From NCBI GenBank assembly GCA_003136395.1, contig PLEH01000185.1, positions 1 to 45,580 on the forward strand: a DNA stretch of 45,580 bases, in the 5' to 3' direction. The DNA comes from Phenylobacterium sp. (GTDB lineage Bacteria; Pseudomonadota; Alphaproteobacteria; Caulobacterales; Caulobacteraceae). Shown here piece by piece: positions 39,693 to 45,580 of this stretch (position 1 is the stretch's first letter; every line of letters starts with the position of its first letter). The position numbers and the translations under genes are program-made. The notes beneath the pieces were generated by a model. It was not told the DNA's origin. It saw only the letters and a list, made by a program, of their open reading frames with translations, and searched no databases.

Positions 39693-41855
39693 TCACCAGA
39701 TCCTCACGCGATCCGCTGGCGCGATGTACATGGCGTCGCCGGCCTTCAGTCCGAACGCTGAGTAGAAGGCGTCGATATTGCGCATGGGCACGTCGACCCG
39801 CGCCTTCTCCGGCGAGTGCGGATCGCTGACCAGCTGCTGGCGCATGGCGTCATCGCGGGTCTTGCCCCGCCAGACCTGCGCCCAGCCGAGGAACACCCGC
39901 TGGTCGCCAGTCAGGCCGTCGATGATCGGCGCAGGCGCCCCGTGAAGGGAGGCGTGATAAGCGTCGAGCGCGAGCAGCAGGCCGCCCAGATCGGCGATGT
40001 TCTCGCCCATGGTCAGCTCACCGTTGATCTTCGCGCCGGGCAGCACCTCGAAGGCGGCGTACTGCGCGCCCAGCTTCTTGGCCTGGATCTCGAACTTGGC
40101 GGCGTCCTCGGCCGTCCACCAGTCGGTGAGCTTGCCGGTTCCGTCATATCGCCGACCCGAATCGTCGAATCCGTGGGTCATCTCATGGCCGATGGTGCCG
40201 CCGATGCCGCCGTAGTTGATCGCCATGTCGCCGTCCGGATCGAAGAACGGCGGCTGCAGGATGGCGGCGGGGAAGACGATCTCGTTGCCTGTGGGGTTGT
40301 AGTAGGCGTTGATGGTCGGAGGCGTCATGCCCCACTCGGTGCGGTCCACCGGTCCGCCCAGCCGCCCGACCCGGAAGTCCCAGTCGAACGTCGAGGCGCG
40401 GTTCACATTGCCGTAGAGGTCGTCGGCCTTGATGGTCAGGCCGGAATAGTTGCGCCACTTGTCGGGGTAACCGATCTTGATGGTGAACTTCGACAGCTTC
40501 TCCAGGGCCTTGGCCTTGGTGGGCGCGCTCATCCAGTCCAGGTGCTCGATCCGGCCTTTCATGGCGGTCTGGATATCGCCTACCAGGGCCAGCATCTTGG
40601 CCTTGCTCTGGGCCGGGAAGTAGGCGTCCACATAGACCTTGCCCAGCGCCTCGCCGATCTGGCCGTCCACCAGCTGGACGCCGCGCTTCCAGCGGGGCCG
40701 CTGTGACGGCTGGCCGTTCAGCACGGTGCCCCGGAAGGCGAAGCGCGTATCGATGAACTTCTGCGACAGATAGGGTCCGGCCTGGTCGGCCAGGCTGAAG
40801 GCCTGCCAGGCCTTCAACGTCGCGATCGGCGTCTTGGCGAAGATCGCTGCGATCTTCGGGAAGGCGGAGTTTTCCTGCGCCACCACGCGGGTGGCCTTGG
40901 TCAGGCCCGCGCCGCCCATGAACGCCGTCCAGTCGAAACCGGGCGCCAGCGCCGAAAGCTTCGCGGTTTCGTAGGCGTTGTACATCTTGTTGTCGTCACG
41001 CTGTTCTTCCTTGGTCCAGGAGACTTTGGCGATCTCGGTTTCCAGCGCGATGATCGCCTTGGCGGCGCCCGCCGGGTTCGGCCAGCCCTCGAGCTTCAGC
41101 ATCTGGGCGACATAGGTCTCGTACTTGGCCTTCTTCTCGGCGAAGGAGGCCTCCAGATAGTAGTCGCGGTCCGGCAGGCTCAGGCCTGCCTGGTTCAGAT
41201 AGACCGCGTATTGGCCCGGATCCTTGCCATCCACCTGCACCGAGGCGCCGAACACCGAGCCGCCGAAGACATGCTGCGAGCGGCCCATGGCGCGGGCGAC
41301 GTCGCTCAGCGTCTTCTCGGCCTTGATCGCCGCCAGGTCGGCCGCCAGCGGCTTGGCGCCCAACGCATTGACCTTCGGCTCATCCATGAAGCTGCGATAG
41401 AGCGCGCCAACCTTGCCCTGCTCGCCCCCTTTTCCCTGGACTTCTGGGGCCGCGGTGTTGGCGGCGGTCTTGTCGAGCAGGACGTGCAGGCGGGCCTGCG
41501 ACAACTCATTCAGGCTGTCGAAGGCGCCATAGCTCACCCGGTCCGCCGGAATGACCATGGTCTTCTCATAGGTCCCGTTGGCGTACTGGAAGAAGTCCTT
41601 GCCGGGCGTGGTCGAGGTGTCCCGTCCGGAGAGGTCGAAGCCCCAGGTCCCCATCCGCTTGGCATTGGCCAGATCGACCGCCGGCTCGGCCGGCGTTGGC
41701 GTGGCGGCGGCGGGCTTTGCGGCGGGCGGCTTCGGCTTCGGCTTCGGCTGGGCGGCGTGCAGCTTGACGATAGGCGCCGAGGTAACCTGGGCAAACGCCG
41801 GGCCGGCCGCGAGGAGGGCGGCCGCCGCGGCGGCGCCGAGCCATTGGATCTTCAT
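39693..41855 (-). CDS. M13-family metallopeptidase (PepO/neprilysin-like), exported
   Basis: A 720-residue zinc endopeptidase. The signal peptide (WLGAAAAAALLAAGPAFAQ) is followed by a Pro/Lys/Ala-rich linker (about 35-58) and the M13 N-terminal domain (GKDFFQYANGTYEKT). The zinc site HEMTH lies at 557-561, with GENIAD at 617-622 supplying the third ligand, and NAYYNPTGNEIVFPAAILQP before them. The chain ends in W, as in neprilysin relatives. It probably degrades peptides in the periplasm or is tethered to a membrane. Start ATG 41855 fits the signal peptide. Confidence 0.94.
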   Translation of the reverse strand: MKIQWLGAAAAAALLAAGPAFAQVTSAPIVKLHAAQPKPKPKPPAAKPAAATPTPAEPAVDLANAKRMGTWGFDLSGRDTSTTPGKDFFQYANGTYEKTMVIPADRVSYGAFDSLNELSQARLHVLLDKTAANTAAPEVQGKGGEQGKVGALYRSFMDEPKVNALGAKPLAADLAAIKAEKTLSDVARAMGRSQHVFGGSVFGASVQVDGKDPGQYAVYLNQAGLSLPDRDYYLEASFAEKKAKYETYVAQMLKLEGWPNPAGAAKAIIALETEIAKVSWTKEEQRDDNKMYNAYETAKLSALAPGFDWTAFMGGAGLTKATRVVAQENSAFPKIAAIFAKTPIATLKAWQAFSLADQAGPYLSQKFIDTRFAFRGTVLNGQPSQRPRWKRGVQLVDGQIGEALGKVYVDAYFPAQSKAKMLALVGDIQTAMKGRIEHLDWMSAPTKAKALEKLSKFTIKIGYPDKWRNYSGLTIKADDLYGNVNRASTFDWDFRVGRLGGPVDRTEWGMTPPTINAYYNPTGNEIVFPAAILQPPFFDPDGDMAINYGGIGGTIGHEMTHGFDDSGRRYDGTGKLTDWWTAEDAAKFEIQAKKLGAQYAAFEVLPGAKINGELTMGENIADLGGLLLALDAYHASLHGAPAPIIDGLTGDQRVFLGWAQVWRGKTRDDAMRQQLVSDPHSPEKARVDVPMRNIDAFYSAFGLKAGDAMYIAPADRVRIW

Positions 41856-41959
41856 GGAATGTGGGCCTTCGAGAGGTTGCTGTGACGCGACCATGCCCCG
41901 AGCAGGGGTGGTTCGGATGTTACATTTTCGTCAGGAAGGCGCAGAAATGCGACGAGCCG

Positions 41960-42421
41960 TCAGTGGACCATCCCGGCCATGGCCGGCGGACCCATGCCGG
42001 CGCTGACCGTGAAGACCACCTTGACCTTGGCGCCGCTGGCGAAGCTGAGGGTCGCGGGAACTTGGTCGCCGGGGGCCAGCGCCTTGGTCAGGCTGATCAG
42101 CATCAGGTGATAGGCGCCGGGGCCGAAGGTCGTGCGGCCGCCGGCCGGCACCGGCACCCGGTCCTCCTTCTTCATCGACATCACCCCGCCCGCCATTGAG
42201 CTCGAGTGCATCTCGACCCGGGCCGCCATCGGGCTCTCGACCTTTTCCAGCACGTCGGCCGTCGCGCCTCTGTTGACCAGCACCATGTAGCCAATGCCAT
42301 TGGTCCCGGCCGCGGCGGGTCGGCTCCAGGGCAGCAGGACCTCCATGGTCCCGGCGCAGTAGGCGGTGAGCGGCGCGGCGATCGCAACGAAGGCAAGGGT
42401 GGCAAGAAGGGGCGTTCTCAT
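41960..42421 (-). CDS. PCuAC-type periplasmic copper chaperone
   Basis: A 153-residue protein of the DUF461/PCuAC family that delivers Cu(I) to cytochrome oxidase. The N-terminal segment ALTAYCAG-like (PLTAYCAG) ends a signal peptide. The copper ligands are in place: VEMHSSSMAGGVMSM (His, then Met) and GAYHLMLI (HxM). The beta-sandwich strands include GYMVLVNRGATADVL. No oxidase gene is adjacent. It is transcribed divergently from the antiporter gene, 83 bases apart. Confidence 0.9.
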   Translation of the reverse strand: MRTPLLATLAFVAIAAPLTAYCAGTMEVLLPWSRPAAAGTNGIGYMVLVNRGATADVLEKVESPMAARVEMHSSSMAGGVMSMKKEDRVPVPAGGRTTFGPGAYHLMLISLTKALAPGDQVPATLSFASGAKVKVVFTVSAGMGPPAMAGMVH

Positions 42422-42504
42422 GGGCCGCTCTCCTACGCCGATCCGATGATTTCTCAAGGCGGGCGGGCTGCGCCATAGTCGCCCTTGGCCAAACCGGAGC
42501 TCGC

Positions 42505-44298
42505 ATGACGCCCCACGTCCAGCCTGGCGCCTACAAGGACGTGGTGCTGTTCCTGGCCACGGCCGGCGTGGTCGTGCCGCTGTTCCGGCGCTGGAAGCTG
42601 TCGCCCATCCTGGGGTTCCTGGGCGCCGGCGTCTTCCTGGGCCCGTACGGCCTGGGCGCGCTCGCACAGCGGACGCCGTGGCTCTCGGCCCTGACCATCG
42701 ACAATCCCGATGAGGTCGCCCAACTGGCCGAATTCGGGGTGGTGTTCCTGCTTTTCATGATCGGGCTGGAGCTGTCGTGGGAGCGGTTGCGGAGCCTGCG
42801 CCGCTATGTCTTCGGCCTGGGCGCGGCCCAGGTGACGCTCGGCCTGGCGACCACCGCCGGGGCTGCCTTCGCTCTGGGCCAACCCCCCGGCGCGGCCCTG
42901 GCCATAGGCGCTGCGCTGGCGCTGTCCTCCACCGCCATCGTCATGCCGATCCTGACCGAGCAGAAGCGGCAGCATTCTCTCGCCGGGCGGACCACCTTCT
43001 CTGTGCTGCTGTTCCAGGACCTCGCCGTGGCGCCGATCCTGGTGACGCTGACCTTGCTCGGCCGCAGCGGCGTCTCTCCCGCATTCACCCCGAACCTGCT
43101 GCTGGCGTTCGCGCCGGCGGTGCTGGGCGTCGTCGGCCTGCTGGTCGTCGGCCGGCTGGTGCTGCGGCCCATGCTCCGCTCCGTGGCGCGTGCGAAGAGC
43201 GAAGAGCTGTTTGTGGCCGCCTGCCTGCTGGTGGTGATCGGTTCGGGCCTGGTCAGCGCGCTTACCGGACTTTCCATGGCGCTGGGCGCCTTCATCGCCG
43301 GTTTATTGCTGGCCGAGACTGAGTTCCGCCACGAGGTTGAGGTCACCATCGAGCCGTTCAAGGGCCTGCTGCTCGGCCTCTTCTTCCTGTCCATAGGCAT
43401 CGGCCTGGACCTGCCGCTGCTGGTGGCGAGGCCCGGGGAGGTGCTGGGCGCGGCCGTTGGCCTGACCCTGGCCAACGGGGCGGTGGTGTTCGCCCTTTCG
43501 AAGCTCTTTCGCCTGCGCACCCGGGCGGCGGCCGAGGCGGCTCTGCTGCTGGCCGGGGCCGGGGAGTTCGCCTTCGTGATCCTGGGCCAGGCCATGGACC
43601 AGAAGCTCGTTGACCGCACGACCGGCCAGGCCCTGCTGGTCGCCGCAACCCTGTCCATGGTCACGATCCCTGTCCTGGCGGCGCTTGGCGCGCGAATCGG
43701 CGGTCGCAAGATCTCGCCGGCCGACCTGCCGGAGGCGCAAGGGGAGATGCCGCCCGAGCCTCGGGTGCTGATCGCCGGCTATGGCCGGGTCGGGCGGCTG
43801 GTGGGCGAGATGCTGCGCCGCCACGACATCTCCTGGGTGGCCGTCGAACAGGACGCCCGGCTGGTGGAGGCCGCGCGCCGGGCCGGCGAGACCCTGTTCT
43901 ATGGCGATGCGGCCCGCTCAGATTTTCTGGCCCGTTGCGGCCTGGCCGAGGCCCCGGCGCTAGTGGTGACCATGGACGATCCGGACGGCGCCGAGGCGAT
44001 CGTGGCGGTGGCCCGCGCGCTCAGGCCGGACCTCACCATCGTGGCCCGGGCCCGGGACGCCCGGCACGCCCAACGGCTCTACGACCTGGGCGCCACCGAC
44101 GCGGTGCCGGAGACCGTGGAAGCCAGCCTGCAGCTCTCCGAGGCGCTGCTGGTGGAGATCGGCGTGCCCATGGGCCTGGTGATCGCCTCGATCCATGAGC
44201 GGCGCGACGAGTTCCGCAAGGCGCTCAATCGTCCGGATGCGCTGGGTGGGCGCACCCGCGCGCGCCGCCCGAATCGGGGGGCGAATCCAGGAGGCTGA
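42505..44298 (+). CDS. Kef-type (CPA2) monovalent cation:proton antiporter
   Basis: A 597-residue membrane protein. About 12-13 membrane helices span residues 10-400, with ILGFLGAGVFLGPYGLG, FGVVFLLFMIGLELSWERLR, ALSSTAIVMPIL and the LFQDLAVAPIL region typical of CPA2 exchangers. A cytosolic TrkA-N domain follows from about 415: GYGRVGRLVGEML is the NAD-binding motif, then FYGDAARSDFL. KefB/KefC-type proteins export K+ under electrophile stress; a K+ or Na+ specificity is not readable here. GGAG precedes the ATG. No KefF/KefG partner gene is adjacent. Confidence 0.92.
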   Translation: MTPHVQPGAYKDVVLFLATAGVVVPLFRRWKLSPILGFLGAGVFLGPYGLGALAQRTPWLSALTIDNPDEVAQLAEFGVVFLLFMIGLELSWERLRSLRRYVFGLGAAQVTLGLATTAGAAFALGQPPGAALAIGAALALSSTAIVMPILTEQKRQHSLAGRTTFSVLLFQDLAVAPILVTLTLLGRSGVSPAFTPNLLLAFAPAVLGVVGLLVVGRLVLRPMLRSVARAKSEELFVAACLLVVIGSGLVSALTGLSMALGAFIAGLLLAETEFRHEVEVTIEPFKGLLLGLFFLSIGIGLDLPLLVARPGEVLGAAVGLTLANGAVVFALSKLFRLRTRAAAEAALLLAGAGEFAFVILGQAMDQKLVDRTTGQALLVAATLSMVTIPVLAALGARIGGRKISPADLPEAQGEMPPEPRVLIAGYGRVGRLVGEMLRRHDISWVAVEQDARLVEAARRAGETLFYGDAARSDFLARCGLAEAPALVVTMDDPDGAEAIVAVARALRPDLTIVARARDARHAQRLYDLGATDAVPETVEASLQLSEALLVEIGVPMGLVIASIHERRDEFRKALNRPDALGGRTRARRPNRGANPGG

Positions 44299-44346
44299 AC
44301 GGCGCCGGGATGGCGTCTAAACTTGGTCCGTGCGCTGCCTGTGGCG

Positions 44347-44371
44347 GGAACCAAGCGGCGCCGTCCACGTT
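44347..44371 (+). promoter_or_regulatory. Isolated EcfG-type promoter match
   Basis: GGAAC (44347-44351), 16 bases, CGTT (44368-44371): a perfect consensus match, far from the GSR island. No convincing gene starts within 450 bases downstream, though an 18-codon frame (44399-44455) is present. Confidence 0.5.
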
Positions 44372-44829
44372 TCAGCACCGGGCGCAAATGGGGCGCGGAT
44401 GAATAAAGGGCCGGGGATGTCGCCGCAGGCGTGGGGATTCAAGTGCGCTTGGTGAGGCCGGATGCGTACGCGGCATGCCTGCGCACCAACTGCGGCGAAA
44501 AAGCAGATTTACAAGTCATTCCAAAACCTTCGATGGCAACAGGCGATCGGCCCGCGAGGCCTCGGCGGCGCCATTTGATGTCTTGGTCAAGCAACCTGAG
44601 AACTGGCGAACGCACCGGGCGCGTCAGTTTTTCGGCGATTCGACGGAACAACTTTCGACGCAAAGTTGATCCGCGAGGCGATAGTCGTATAGCGTCCGGT
44701 TTAGGTTCGTCGGGTCGTCAGATTGGGGTGCGAGTGTGTCTTCGGTGACACTTACGCAACCCCGCGGCCTTGATATAAGAAATGCTGGGTCAATAGGCCA
44801 CAGCGCTGGGCAATGAGAGGGCTCTGATA
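44372..44829. other. Gene-poor region before the outer-membrane barrel gene
   Basis: About 460 bases of lower GC than its surroundings. Open frames on both strands (44431-44748 plus, 44439-44663 minus) have no family features, no ribosome sites and no third-position GC bias. An 18-codon frame (44399-44455) directly follows the EcfG-type promoter. No intrinsic terminator was found, so a transcript from 44347 could run as a long leader into the gene at 44830. Confidence 0.5.
44666..44693 (+). promoter_or_regulatory. Possible housekeeping promoter for the beta-barrel gene
   Basis: TTGATC (44666-44671), 16 bases, TATAGC (44688-44693), about 137 bases before the ATG at 44830. The match is moderate and the leader would be long. 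Confidence 0.35.
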
Positions 44830-45580
44830 ATGAAGTTCAAACTCCTGGCAGGAGCTGCGATGGCGGCGGTGTTCGCCGCGTCCGGCGCCTCTGCGCAAGT
44901 CGGTTGGTACGGCGCCGGTGATCTCGGCTACCACTGGCCGGAAGGCATCAAGGCCGACTCCGCCAACCTGGCCGCCAACGGCATCAAGTACACTTGGCGC
45001 TTCAACCAGCAAGACGACTACGCCGCCTTCATCCGGCTGGGCTATCAGGTCACCGACCACTGGCGCGTTGAGATGGAGGGCGGCTACCGCCCGGGCAACA
45101 TTGATTCGGTCCGCGGTGGGACCAACCAAGCCATCCCCGGCCTCTGCGCGCTCAACGTGATCCGGACCGCGGCTGCGCCGACCTGCGGCAGCCCGGACGG
45201 GAAGATCGAAGCCTTCACCCTCATGGGCAATGTCATCTACGACATCGGCCCCGACTGGATGATCGATCCGTTCATTGGCGCCGGCGTCGGCGTCAATCAC
45301 CTCGAAATGACCACCGACGGCCAGTTCTCCAACGTCACGGGCGTGGTCACCACCCAGTCCGGCGCGAACCCGCCGATCCAGAACCTGCACATCGACGGCG
45401 GCTCCACGGTGTTCGCGTGGCAAGTCCTCGCCGGCGCGTCCTACAAGGCCACCGACCGCCTGAAGATCGATGCGACCTACCGCTTCCTGTCCGGCTCGGA
45501 CGGCCGGTGGAATTCGGTCGGCACCGGCGCCCTGCAGCCCGGCCAATTCCAGGGCAAGTACCGCGACTCGTCGGTGACCC
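44830..45580 (+). CDS. Outer-membrane beta-barrel protein (OmpA/OmpW-like), 3' end missing
   Basis: The frame is still open at the window end after 250 codons. A signal peptide (KLLAGAAMAAVFAASGASAQ) is followed by alternating strands of an 8-strand barrel: VGWYGAGDLGYHWPEG, YAAFIRLGYQVTDHWRVEME, DWMIDPFIGAGVGVNHLE and AWQVLAGASYKATDRLKID. The pattern fits the barrel part of Caulobacterales OmpA-family proteins, in which a peptidoglycan-binding OmpA domain would follow outside the window. GAGAGGG lies upstream of the ATG. Confidence 0.85.
   Translation, partial: MKFKLLAGAAMAAVFAASGASAQVGWYGAGDLGYHWPEGIKADSANLAANGIKYTWRFNQQDDYAAFIRLGYQVTDHWRVEMEGGYRPGNIDSVRGGTNQAIPGLCALNVIRTAAAPTCGSPDGKIEAFTLMGNVIYDIGPDWMIDPFIGAGVGVNHLEMTTDGQFSNVTGVVTTQSGANPPIQNLHIDGGSTVFAWQVLAGASYKATDRLKIDATYRFLSGSDGRWNSVGTGALQPGQFQGKYRDSSVT

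Noticed and set aside
44439..44663. 74-codon minus-strand frame in the same gap
   Set aside because: TTG start without ribosome site, low third-position GC and very basic composition; not supported as a gene.
44431..44748. 105-codon plus-strand frame in the gap before the beta-barrel gene
   Set aside because: No ribosome site, no codon bias and no family features; it crosses the likely housekeeping promoter at 44666-44693.
1..45580. CRISPR arrays, insertion sequences, prophage, tRNA or rRNA genes
   Set aside because: None seen: no regularly spaced repeats, no transposase or phage proteins, and no tRNA-like cloverleaf noticed by eye; a tRNA scan was not possible.

Overview
The window is a high-GC, densely packed stretch of an alphaproteobacterial chromosome. 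It most resembles Caulobacteraceae, and a Phenylobacterium- or Caulobacter-like organism fits best. The reasons are the divergent phyR / nepR-ecfG-phyK locus, the EcfG-type promoter consensus (GGAAC-N16/17-CGTT), a GsrN-like small RNA beside that locus, the hisS-hisZ-hisG order, a SapC-family protein and a TonB-dependent receptor. Species assignment would need a database search. No phage, insertion sequence, CRISPR array, rRNA or tRNA was seen.

Region 1 (1-11174) is a general stress response (GSR) island. After the tail of a cheR-like gene come the sensor kinase PhyK, the sigma factor EcfG, the anti-sigma factor NepR and the anti-anti-sigma response regulator PhyR. Around them lie small envelope genes: an entericidin, two DUF1328 proteins, a glycine-zipper lipoprotein, a DUF883 protein, a predicted three-TM membrane protein and an operon with a lipid kinase and a phosphoesterase. 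Ten of the best matches to the EcfG promoter lie within the first 9.7 kb, and most sit just upstream of these genes. One of them precedes an unannotated structured RNA (about 5106-5226) with a C9 tract, an internal hairpin and an intrinsic terminator; it looks like the GSR small RNA GsrN. A HWE-family hybrid histidine kinase closes the island.

Region 2 (11344-30359) holds ordinary metabolic and envelope genes. These are a class III CoA-transferase, two unknown exported proteins, a fumarylpyruvate hydrolase / maleylpyruvate isomerase pair, a beta-carbonic anhydrase, a TadG-like vWA protein, a 2OG-Fe(II) oxygenase, a 3-oxoacid CoA-transferase (two subunits), exported MsrA, a GT39-type glycosyltransferase, a TonB-dependent receptor, the agmatine-to-putrescine pair aguA-aguB with a GNAT enzyme, two hot-dog/MaoC proteins and SapC.

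Region 3 (30497-39402) runs mostly on the plus strand: a DsbD/ScsB-like reductase, an exported redoxin, pgi, a FabL-like short-chain reductase, then a histidine operon. A 25-residue His-rich leader peptide (hisL) and a complete attenuator precede hisS-hisZ-hisG.

Region 4 (39693-45580) carries an M13 metallopeptidase, a PCuAC copper chaperone, a Kef-type antiporter, a 530-base stretch with no clear gene but one isolated EcfG-type promoter match, and the start of an outer-membrane beta-barrel gene cut by the window end.

Two copies of an about 165-base element (5722-5888 and 18556-18718), each made of two large palindromes, form an unexplained dispersed repeat. Two compensated base-pair changes separate the copies.
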